A stretch of DNA of 6,617 nt from JBQCEE01 sp051960575. Lineage in GTDB: Bacteria; Actinomycetota; Actinomycetes; Mycobacteriales; Jatrophihabitantaceae. This document shows, one piece after another, positions 1-6,363 of this stretch. The notes under the pieces are model-generated. The model saw only the letters and a list, made by a program, of their open reading frames with translations, was not told the origin of the DNA and did no database searches. Both the position numbers and the translations under genes were made by a program. The stretch covers positions 1 through 6,617 of the forward strand of contig NZ_JBQCEE010000331.1 of NCBI RefSeq assembly GCF_051960575.1. Direction: 5' to 3'. Position 1 is the stretch's first letter; each line of letters begins with the position of its first letter.

Positions 1-26
1 GCTGCGGCCGGGCGACGCCGTCCGCT

Positions 27-1025
27 TCAGCCGAGCAGCGGGTGCAGTGCCTTGAACACCAGCGCGGCCACTGCGGCGGCCGCCGGGATGGTCAGGATCC
101 AGGCCATCACGATGTTGCCGGCCACGCCCCAGCGCACGGCCGACAGCCGCCGCGTGGCGCCGACGCCCATGATCGAGCTCGAGATCACGTGGGTGGTCGA
201 CACCGGCAGGCCGTAGTGGGCGGTGGCGAGCATGACGCCGCTGGCGACCGTCTGCGCCGAGAAGCCGCTGACCGGGGTGAGCGAGTAGATGCGCCGGCCG
301 AGCGTGCGCATGATGCGCCAGCCGCCGCTGTAGGTGCCGAGCGAGATGGCCGCGGCCGAGGCGATGATCACCCAGAACGGGATGCCGGCGTTGTGCTGCA
401 GGTGCCCGGAGACGACCAGCGTCGCGAAGATGACGCCCATCGTCTTCTGCGCGTCCTGCGTGCCGTGGCCGAACGACATGGTGGCCGCCGACGCGATCTG
501 CGCCCAGCGGAACCCTTTGTGCGCGCGGTGCGCGTTCACCTTCCGGAAGGTCCACAGCACGACGAGCATGAACAGGTAGCTCAGCACGAAGCCGACGAGC
601 GGCGAGACCACCATCGGCACGACGACCTTGTCGACGATCCCCTGCCACTTCACCGTCTCGGACGCCGCGAGCGCCGCTCCGACGAGGCCGCCGATGAGGG
701 CGTGTGACGACGACGAGGGCAGGCCGAAGAACCACGTGCCGAGGTTCCAGAGGATCGCCCCGACGAGCGCGGCGAGCACGAGCACCAGCCCGCTGCGTCC
801 GCTGGGCGGGTCGATGATGCCGCTGCCGATCGTCTTCGCGATCTCGGTCGACACCAGCGCCCCGACCACGTTGAAGACCGCGGCCATGGCCAGCGCGATC
901 CGCGGGGTCAGCGCGCGGGTCGAGACCGAGGTCGCGATGGCGTTCGCCGAGTCGTTGAAGCCGTTCGTGTAGTCGAACCCGAGCGCGACGACGATGATCA
1001 GGACGACCAGGGCGGTGATGCTCAC
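27..1025 (-). CDS. pit: PiT family low-affinity inorganic phosphate transporter
   Basis: This 332-residue integral membrane protein should carry out cation-coupled uptake of inorganic phosphate across the cytoplasmic membrane. Family motifs are clear: GFNDSAN at residues 22-28, FGLPSSSSHALIGG at 100-113, a cytoplasmic GHGTQDAQK at 186-194, and the second-repeat motif GLPVSTTHV at 272-280. The two internally related halves are separated by a basic hydrophilic stretch near 160-175. The length fits the shorter bacterial PiT form. The start is GTG, and this GTG overlaps the TGA of the upstream DUF47 gene (GTGA), so translation is probably coupled. Pairing with a DUF47 protein is the usual arrangement for bacterial Pit. 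The family call is firm; the co-transported ion is inferred from the family. Confidence 0.95.
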   Translation of the reverse strand: MSITALVVLIIVVALGFDYTNGFNDSANAIATSVSTRALTPRIALAMAAVFNVVGALVSTEIAKTIGSGIIDPPSGRSGLVLVLAALVGAILWNLGTWFFGLPSSSSHALIGGLVGAALAASETVKWQGIVDKVVVPMVVSPLVGFVLSYLFMLVVLWTFRKVNAHRAHKGFRWAQIASAATMSFGHGTQDAQKTMGVIFATLVVSGHLQHNAGIPFWVIIASAAAISLGTYSGGWRIMRTLGRRIYSLTPVSGFSAQTVASGVMLATAHYGLPVSTTHVISSSIMGVGATRRLSAVRWGVAGNIVMAWILTIPAAAAVAALVFKALHPLLG

Positions 1026-1639
1026 GATTCCTTGACCGCGATCGTCTCGACCGCGTGCGCGACGTGCTCGAGCGCGTCCGCGGCCTCCTCGAACCCGTCG
1101 GCGACCTCGCGCAGCTTCACCATCGTCAGGGCGTCGTAGTCGCCGCTGAACAGTTTCGACAGCAGCTTGCGGTAGACGCGGTCGGCCTCGTTCTCGAGCC
1201 GGTTCACCTCGATCCAGTACGGCTCGAGGTCCTGCAGGGTGGCCAGCCGGCTCATCGCCTCCGCCGTCTCCGTGGCCGAACGCTGCAGCAGCCGGATCTG
1301 GTCGTGCATGAGCGGCGGCAGCGTGCCGACGTCGGCGAGCACGATGAAGTCGGCGGCCCCCTCGATCGCGTCCAGCACGTCGTCGAGGGCGCCCGCGAGC
1401 CGGTAGATGTCCTCGCGGTCGAACGGGGTCACGAAGCTGGTGTTGAGCTGCCGCATGATCCGGTGGGTGACCGCGTCGCCCGCGTGCTCGCGCTCGCGCA
1501 GCTGCTTGGCGACGGCCTCGCGGTTGGCGTTCGGTTCGAGGAGACCCGCCAGCACGTCGGCGGCCTCGGCCACGTTGCGTCCGGACTCGGTGAACATCGC
1601 GTAGAACGCGCTGTCCCGCGGGGTCAGGCGGAAGGCCAC
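1022..1639 (-). CDS. DUF47 family PhoU-like protein, probable partner or regulator of Pit
   Basis: This 205-residue, mostly alpha-helical, acidic cytoplasmic protein belongs to the DUF47/PhoU-like family. Typical features are the N-terminal LTPRDSAFYAMF segment, a PhoU-like ERE-HAGD stretch near residues 49-55, TPFDREDIYRL at 71-81 followed by LDDVLDAIEG, and repeated acidic helices (EVNRLENEADRVY near 144-156; EEAADALEHV near 184-193). These acidic helices resemble the metal-binding bundles of PhoU proteins. Its role is inferred from being co-transcribed with Pit: modulating phosphate transport or reporting phosphate status. The start is GTG, with a GAGGAG Shine-Dalgarno sequence about 4 bases upstream. 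It is first in the operon and overlaps pit by 4 bases. It has no DNA-binding domain. Confidence 0.92.
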   Translation of the reverse strand: MAFRLTPRDSAFYAMFTESGRNVAEAADVLAGLLEPNANREAVAKQLREREHAGDAVTHRIMRQLNTSFVTPFDREDIYRLAGALDDVLDAIEGAADFIVLADVGTLPPLMHDQIRLLQRSATETAEAMSRLATLQDLEPYWIEVNRLENEADRVYRKLLSKLFSGDYDALTMVKLREVADGFEEAADALEHVAHAVETIAVKES

Positions 1640-1668
1640 GGCACTCCTCGGCTCGGTCGACTGCGCCG

Positions 1669-1690
1669 CTCAGGTGAACGGCGGGTGACG
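1669..1690 (-). promoter_or_regulatory. Possible PHO box (PhoP site) upstream of the DUF47-pit operon
   Basis: Read on the minus strand, two 11-base units lie end to end, CGTCACCCGCC then GTTCACCTGAG. TCACC recurs with an exact 11-base period, about 30 bases before the DUF47 start. Streptomyces PhoP is known to bind direct 11-base repeats of the GTTCACC type, and the downstream genes are a phosphate operon. The second unit matches well and the first is degenerate; I see no third unit on either side. A TANNNT hexamer (TACCCT, 1704-1709) lies upstream of the box. If that is the real -10, the box would sit downstream of it, in a position suited to repression. Motif and context support the call, but two units are few. 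Confidence 0.4.
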
Positions 1691-1761
1691 AATCGTCGGA
1701 CGAAGGGTAACGGGGACCTACCCGCGATCCTCGCCCGCGACCCCTCGCCGGGCCGTGCGCC

Positions 1762-2607
<846 letters not shown>

Positions 2608-2611
2608 GGCG

Positions 2612-2839
2612 CTACCTGAACAGTCGTCGCAGGATCAGCAGGCCGACGACCGCGCCCACGCCGTAGATGACGGCCTTGCCCTCGGGCGTCTGCGCCTTCT
2701 CACGCAGGCTGGTCTTGGTCTTCTCGACGACCCGCTTCGGGTTGGTGCGGTAGACCAGCTCGTCGACCGCCTCGGCCAAGGCCGCGCGCGACGTCTCGAT
2801 GTCGCGCTGGATCTCGTCGGCACTGCGTCCGTCGGTCAC
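2612..2839 (-). CDS. DUF3618 small single-pass membrane protein
   Basis: This 75-residue protein matches the actinobacterial DUF3618 family. It has an N-terminal ADEIQRDIETSRAALAEAVD-type amphipathic helix (residues 7-26), an ELVYRTNPKR linker, a basic segment, and one transmembrane helix at about 56-70 (VIYGVGAVVGLLILR) ending in RRLFR. The function of the family is not established. The start is GTG, with a GAGGGGG Shine-Dalgarno sequence about 6 bases upstream. It is divergent from bcp and leads directly into purU. From memory, a similar 75-residue protein lies divergently beside bcp in M. tuberculosis (Rv2520c), so the linkage is probably old. Nothing in the sequence ties it to folate or to peroxide chemistry. 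Confidence 0.85.
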   Translation of the reverse strand: MTDGRSADEIQRDIETSRAALAEAVDELVYRTNPKRVVEKTKTSLREKAQTPEGKAVIYGVGAVVGLLILRRLFR

Positions 2840-2895
2840 CGTCGGCCCCCTCGCTGTCGTGCTCGCCGTGTGTTGCGCGCCAGCCTAGTGGGCGG

Positions 2896-2930
2896 TTGTG
2901 TCGGCCGCCGCGCTCGGTAGCGTGGCGGCG
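2896..2930 (+). promoter_or_regulatory. Predicted promoter of bcp giving a leaderless mRNA
   Basis: A -35-like TTGTGT (2896-2901) is followed after 16 bases by a -10-like TAGCGT (2918-2923), which fits the actinobacterial TANNNT pattern. The bcp GTG begins 6 bases after the -10, where transcription should start. No Shine-Dalgarno sequence precedes this GTG. Leaderless mRNAs of this layout are common in actinobacteria. The prediction rests on motif and spacing only. Confidence 0.5.
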
Positions 2931-3397
2931 TGACGCGACTGACCCAGGGCGAACCCGCACCCGACTTCACGCTGCCCGACGCCGACGGCACGGACGTCTC
3001 GCTGGCCGACTACCGCGGCCGAAAGGTGATCGTCTACTACTACCCGGCCGCCATGACCCCGGGCTGTACGACGCAGGCGTGCGACTTCCGCGACTCGCTG
3101 CAGTCGCTCGCCGCCGCCGGCTACGCCGTGCTCGGCATCTCGCCGGACAAGCCGGAGAAGCTCGCCAAGTTCCGCGACCGCGACTCGGTCAACTTCCCGC
3201 TGCTCTCGGACACCGCGAAGTCCACGCTCGATGCCTACGGCGCTTGGGGCGAGAAGACGATGTACGGCAAGACGGTCACCGGCGTCATCCGCTCGACCGT
3301 CGTCGTGGACGAGGAGGGCAAGGTCGAGTTGGCGCAGTACAACGTCAAGGCCACCGGCCACGTCGCCAAGCTCCGCCGCGACCTCGGCCTCGAGTGA
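2930..3397 (+). CDS. bcp: Thioredoxin-dependent thiol peroxidase, Bcp/PrxQ peroxiredoxin
   Basis: This 155-residue cytoplasmic enzyme reduces hydrogen peroxide and organic hydroperoxides with electrons from thioredoxin. The AhpC/TSA fold begins with GEPAPDFTLPDADG (residues 7-20). The active site is YYYPAAMTPGCTTQACDFRD, with Thr43, peroxidatic Cys46, and Cys51 five residues later as resolving cysteine, the pattern of PrxQ members that form an intramolecular disulfide. GVIRSTVVVDEEGKV near residues 118-132 is the usual C-terminal signature. Length is typical of Bcp. The start is GTG with no Shine-Dalgarno sequence, consistent with a leaderless message. The gene is monocistronic, divergent from DUF3618-purU and convergent with the tRNA gene, whose 3' end is only 6 bases past the stop. 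I see no CUA codon in it. Confidence 0.96.
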   Translation: MTRLTQGEPAPDFTLPDADGTDVSLADYRGRKVIVYYYPAAMTPGCTTQACDFRDSLQSLAAAGYAVLGISPDKPEKLAKFRDRDSVNFPLLSDTAKSTLDAYGAWGEKTMYGKTVTGVIRSTVVVDEEGKVELAQYNVKATGHVAKLRRDLGLE

Positions 3398-3403
3398 ATT
3401 CAG

Positions 3404-3476
3404 TGCCGGCGGCGGGATTCGAACCCGCACTGTCTGGTTCCTAAGACCAGCCTCTCTGCCGTTGGAGTACGCCGGC
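3404..3476 (-). tRNA. tRNA with anticodon UAG (Leu, codon CUA), short variable loop
   Basis: The minus strand folds into a 73-base cloverleaf. The acceptor GCCGGCG pairs perfectly with CGCCGGC and the discriminator is A73. U8 and A9 are present. The D stem has three pairs (CTC with GAG), a C-A mismatch at 13-22, and GG in the loop. The anticodon stem CTGGT/ACCAG is perfect, with loop CTTAGGA; U33 is followed by TAG (plus-strand 3441-3443) and G37. The variable loop is only ACAGT, and the T arm is GCGGG-TTCGAAT-CCCGC. CCA is not encoded. Anticodon UAG with G37 fits CUA decoding, but bacterial leucine tRNAs normally have a long variable arm, so the amino acid identity is uncertain. The fold is sound; the identity is read from the anticodon. 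Confidence 0.9.
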
Positions 3477-3491
3477 CCCGTGACGCGGCAC

Positions 3492-3497
3492 AGTCTA
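3492..3497 (-). promoter_or_regulatory. Possible -10 element of the tRNA promoter
   Basis: On the minus strand, TAGACT (a TANNNT match) lies 15 bases before the first base of the tRNA, which would leave a 5' leader of about 8-10 bases for RNase P to remove. I find no convincing -35 hexamer at 16-18 bases further upstream. The upstream palindrome (3528-3577) would shield this promoter from read-through. Confidence 0.35.
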
Positions 3498-3527
3498 GGT
3501 GCGCCCATGCCGCTCGATCTCGGACCC

Positions 3528-3577
3528 GATGATCACGCACTCATGCACACCCTGGTGTGCCTGAGCGCGTGATCATC
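3528..3577. repeat. 50-base imperfect palindrome, copy 1; likely transcription terminator
   Basis: Two 24-base arms (3528-3551 and 3554-3577) are separated by two bases and match at 22 of 24 positions. Each arm begins GATGATCACGC and ends GCACACC, with the differences in the middle. It should form a strong hairpin on either strand. There is no U-tract, but high-GC actinobacteria often terminate without one. The outer end supplies the TGA stop of the minus-strand DUF559 reading frame at 3576-3578. Copy 2 at 4555-4604 has almost the same arms. The repeat itself is certain; terminator function is inferred from position. Confidence 0.85.
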
Positions 3578-4502
3578 AGCCGAGTACCGCGGCGCGCGCC
3601 GCGAGCCAGGCCGCGACGCCGTCGACGAAGCGTCCGGGCTCACGGATCACGAAGCGCGGCGAGCGGTGGATGACGCTGTACCCGAGCGTCTCGAGTTCGA
3701 GGTGACGGTCATCGTCCCGCTCCCGTTCGACCACGCCCGCGTGGTGCTCGACGCTGTCGATCTCCAGCACGGCTCGCAACTCAGGCCAGCAGAAATCGGC
3801 GATGACGGTACGGCCGCTGGGCAGTCTGATCTCCCAATTCTGCTCGAAGCGCGGCACTCCCGCAGCCTTCAACAGCGTGGCGGCGCGCGCCTCGGGCGCC
3901 GACCATGCGCCGCCACCGACCTCGTCGATCGACTGACGGAGGAACGCGCTCCCTCGCCTCGGCGCATGCTGCAACTAGAGCGCGAGTTCCTCGATCGTGC
4001 ACAGTCGCGCGCGCACTGCCTGCGACACGAGCGTGCGCACGTCGTCCAGTCGTCGCGTCTCCACGGCGAGATCGGTGACCGCACGGGCCGGCGCAACCCG
4101 AGCCGGCCCAGGCAGCAGCGCGCGGGCGGGCATCCGTTCGACGCGGCGGACGCGGACGAAACCGGTCGATCTCGGCGCCCTGCCGTACGGCACGAGCATC
4201 AGGAGGACTGACGGACGTGCGACGCTGCGCAGACCGTCGTCGGCGAGGGCGGCCGCACCCGTCAGCAGCGCATCCGCTCCGGCGAAGGTCGTTGCCGCCG
4301 CCTGGCGGTCCGACCAGGTCATCGTGTCGACGGTGAGATAGGTACGAGGCAGGACGCGTCGCCAGCGGCCCGTCGTCACCCGGTGCTGGATCGCGCGACG
4401 CGTGAGCCCGAGCGCGAGCGCACCGTCCCAGCTCAGGATCCGAGGCAGCGCGGTGGGATCGGGCAGCGGGACGACGTCGTCGAGCCAGTCGGGCGAGGAC
4501 AC
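3576..4502 (-). pseudogene. AbiEi-like winged-helix/DUF559 nuclease gene split by an in-frame amber codon
   Basis: Two same-frame segments read as one ~308-residue protein of the actinobacterial AbiEi-antitoxin-like/DUF559 type. The first (3975-4502, 175 residues, GTG start) has a winged-helix-like LGLTRRAIQHRVTTGRWRRV stretch followed by LPRTYLTVD. The second (3576-3974) carries the Vsr-like PD-(D/E)XK nuclease fold: TVIADFCWPELRAVLEIDSVE with D60, E71 and D73 (counted from 3974), then DRHLELETLGYSVI. A single TAG at 3975-3977 interrupts the expected join between CTIEELAL and LQHAPRRGSA. Neither half has decayed further and the nuclease residues are intact, so the lesion is recent or the halves are translated separately. 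TTG directly follows TAG, with GAGGAA 12 bases before it, so reinitiation is possible. Sequencing error or read-through are alternatives. Function in this family is mostly unproven; no AbiEii-type toxin gene is adjacent. Confidence 0.75.
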
Positions 4503-4504
4503 GC

Positions 4505-4517
4505 CGGCAGCCTGCCG
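4505..4517. promoter_or_regulatory. Short inverted repeat just before the AbiEi/DUF559 start
   Basis: CGGCAG and CTGCCG form a perfect 6-base inverted repeat around one C, two bases upstream of the GTG at 4502. AbiEi antitoxins are known to repress their own promoters by binding inverted repeats, so this could be an operator or an RNA hairpin limiting initiation. Such short repeats are frequent in GC-rich DNA, and chance is quite possible. Confidence 0.2.
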
Positions 4518-4554
4518 CGAACGGTGGACGAGCGCGGACCCCTGTGGACAGCGC

Positions 4555-4604
4555 GATGATCACGCACGCAAGCACACCAGGGTGTGCCTCAGTGCGTGAT
4601 CATC
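4555..4604. repeat. 50-base imperfect palindrome, copy 2; likely transcription terminator
   Basis: Arms at 4555-4578 and 4581-4604 are separated by AG and match at 21 of 24 positions. The first 13 bases (GATGATCACGCAC) and last 7 (GCACACC) of the arms are identical; only the middle four positions differ. It provides the TGA stop (4600-4602) of the minus-strand MBL-Rieske gene and lies about 50 bases before the DUF559 start. Arm sequence, loop length and placement over a stop codon are the same as in copy 1. Termination after the MBL-Rieske gene is the simplest role. Confidence 0.85.
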
Positions 4605-6240
4605 TGGACGCCGGGGCGTCCTCCTCCATCTCATGCTGGCCGCGCTCGTCGGCGCCCTCGGCATGCGCCACCTGCGCGCCAGCAGGCACCGACGAGCCGG
4701 CCGGGGCGCAGCGGAGATCGTGGCCGACGGAGGTGAGGCACTTGCCGTCCGAGAGCCGCCACTTCCAGCCGTGCATCTGGCAGGTGAGCACGCCGTCGTC
4801 GATCGAGCCGAAGCGCGAGAGGTCGGCCTTGAGGTGCGGGCAGCGACGCTGGACGTCCCACTCCCCGAGCGTCACCGTCTCGGCGGCCTCGGCGGCGTTC
4901 TGCTCGGCGAACCAGCCCTCGGCGTAGTTCAGCCGCTCCTCCGAGAGGCACTTGAAGAAGACGTAGATGAACTCGTTGTACGGGCCGATGCGCTGCGCCG
5001 AGAACCGGCAGGACAGGAACAGCGAGTTCACCCAGTCGATCTCGTGCTCGGCGATCAACTGCTCGAGGTACGCCCGCCGCGTGCGGAACCGGTAGCGCAC
5101 CTTCGACCCGTCGTAGGCCCGCACCGACCGCGAGACGAAGTCGATGAGGATGTCGACGTCGCCGCGCTCGGAGTCCTCGGCGGTGAGCCGCACGCCGCCG
5201 TCGATGCCGGTGGCGATGTGGTCGGCCTCGGCGAGCAGCGGGGTGAACCACTCGGTGATGGCGGCGAGCACGTCGACCTCGGGGTGCGGCCACGTCGCCT
5301 TCGCCGCCTCGACCTCGGGCTGCCGCCGGGCCTGCATGTCGCGCAAATAGGCCGTCTTGGTCTCGGTGGACGCGTAGATGCTGGCCGGGTCGTACGGGTG
5401 GTGCTCGGGCACGCCGTCCTCGTCGAGGTCGACGCGTGTGCCGGGCAGCAGCAGCCGCGCCTCGTCGTGGCCCTTCGTCCGCAGCCACTCGATGTACACC
5501 GTCTGGTCGGGGAAGATGTTCGACTCGTCGCCGAAGATGTCGTTGAAGCCCCACAGCTCTGCGTCCAGGAAGCAGGGCGGTCCGGCGGTCGGGAAGACGA
5601 ACGAGGCGCCGAGCTCCTCGATATAGCGCAGGGTGCGGTCGAACTGCCGCTCGCGCTTCGACAGGCCCAGCGCCGACTTCGCCTTCGCCGGCAGCTCGTA
5701 GACCATCGGGAACCAGATCGCGCCCGAGAATTGCACGAGGTAGGCGTCGACGTGGCCGAGCGACTTGAACAGCTCGAGCTCCGAGGGCCGCGCGTCGTTC
5801 TGGTTCAGCAGCCGGTGCGTGCCGTCGTGCACCCAGAGCGACGAGTCGCCGATCGGGCCGTCGGTCGGCGACGTCAGCGCCTGGATCATGATCTCGAGCC
5901 CGTCGACCGTCACGACCTCGTTCGTCGCGGGCTTCACGAACGACGAGAAGCCGAGGTCGCGCAGCGCGTCCTCGAGTTCCGAGGTCGGGTACTCGGGCAG
6001 CAGGACGGTCGCGCGCTTCGAGATCCGCTTGCGCAGGAAGTCGGGGTCGAAGTGGTCGCGGTGCAGGTGCGACACGAACAGGTAGTCGGCATCGCCGAAC
6101 CGGTCCCAGTCGAGTTGCGAGTTGTCCGGGAACGGGAACCACGACCCGAAGTACGCCGGGTTCACCCAGGGATCGGTCAGGATCGTGCCGTGGGCCGTCT
6201 CGACGAACACGCCGGCGTGGCCGGTCCCGGTGATGCGCAT
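4600..6240 (-). CDS. MBL-fold metallohydrolase with C-terminal Rieske [2Fe-2S] domain
   Basis: This 546-residue cytoplasmic protein begins with a metallo-beta-lactamase fold of the UlaG-like type. MRITGTGHAGVFVETAHGTI leads into ILTDPWVNP, then the metal motif SHLHRDHFD (H58, H60, D62, H63) and NQNDARPSELE with a likely ligand Asp149. Residues about 320-450 form a region I cannot assign. The C-terminal Rieske domain has CPH (C467, H469), a 17-residue gap, and CQMHGWKW (C487, H490), the complete ligand set for a [2Fe-2S] cluster. A poorly conserved acidic tail (about 515-546) ends inside palindrome copy 2. The MBL/Rieske pairing recalls CMP-N-acetylneuraminate hydroxylase, where the Rieske domain comes first; the substrate here is unknown. 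The start is ATG at 6240. An upstream in-frame extension to 6297 is Arg-rich and lacks family character. A TACCGT hexamer (6248-6253) 7 bases upstream could give a near-leaderless message. Confidence 0.9.
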   Translation of the reverse strand: MRITGTGHAGVFVETAHGTILTDPWVNPAYFGSWFPFPDNSQLDWDRFGDADYLFVSHLHRDHFDPDFLRKRISKRATVLLPEYPTSELEDALRDLGFSSFVKPATNEVVTVDGLEIMIQALTSPTDGPIGDSSLWVHDGTHRLLNQNDARPSELELFKSLGHVDAYLVQFSGAIWFPMVYELPAKAKSALGLSKRERQFDRTLRYIEELGASFVFPTAGPPCFLDAELWGFNDIFGDESNIFPDQTVYIEWLRTKGHDEARLLLPGTRVDLDEDGVPEHHPYDPASIYASTETKTAYLRDMQARRQPEVEAAKATWPHPEVDVLAAITEWFTPLLAEADHIATGIDGGVRLTAEDSERGDVDILIDFVSRSVRAYDGSKVRYRFRTRRAYLEQLIAEHEIDWVNSLFLSCRFSAQRIGPYNEFIYVFFKCLSEERLNYAEGWFAEQNAAEAAETVTLGEWDVQRRCPHLKADLSRFGSIDDGVLTCQMHGWKWRLSDGKCLTSVGHDLRCAPAGSSVPAGAQVAHAEGADERGQHEMEEDAPASR

Positions 6241-6322
6241 GGCCACCACGGTAACGAGGCGTCCGCCACGATCCGGACGCCGACACGGGCGCCGCACGGC
6301 ACGTCACGCGGGTAGTGACACA

Positions 6323-6361
6323 ATGACGACGACCGACGAACGACCCCCGCGAGGAGCCTGA
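6323..6361 (+). other. Possible 12-codon leader ORF before the DUF2631 gene
   Basis: An ATG at 6323 opens a frame encoding MTTTDERPPRGA that stops at TGA (6359-6361), two bases before the DUF2631 GTG. The Shine-Dalgarno sequence of the DUF2631 gene lies inside it. If it is translated, ribosomes ending there would be well placed to start the next gene. No Shine-Dalgarno sequence precedes it and only a weak -10-like TAGTGA (6313-6318) is seen, so it may be chance. Confidence 0.25.
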
Positions 6362-6363
6362 TC

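Noticed and set aside
1640..1761. Terminator after purU
   Set aside because: The GC-rich stretch near 1730-1755 holds direct repeats (CCTCGCC) but no convincing stem-loop.
3404..3977. The neighbouring tRNA as an amber suppressor reading the TAG in the DUF559 gene
   Set aside because: The anticodon on the transcribed strand is UAG, which reads CUA. An amber suppressor needs anticodon CUA. The CTA seen on the plus strand is only the complement.
3576..4502. Complete AbiE-type (type IV) toxin-antitoxin system
   Set aside because: No nucleotidyltransferase (AbiEii-like) toxin gene lies next to the AbiEi-like gene; the neighbours are a tRNA and the MBL-Rieske gene.
3528..4604. CRISPR-like repeat array
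   Set aside because: Only two palindromic units about 1 kb apart with a gene between them; no regular spacers.
4633..6315. Long plus-strand open frame of about 560 codons opposite the MBL-Rieske gene
   Set aside because: It is a GC-codon-bias shadow. Its translation is Arg/Val/Leu-rich with no recognisable domain, while the minus strand has complete MBL and Rieske motifs.
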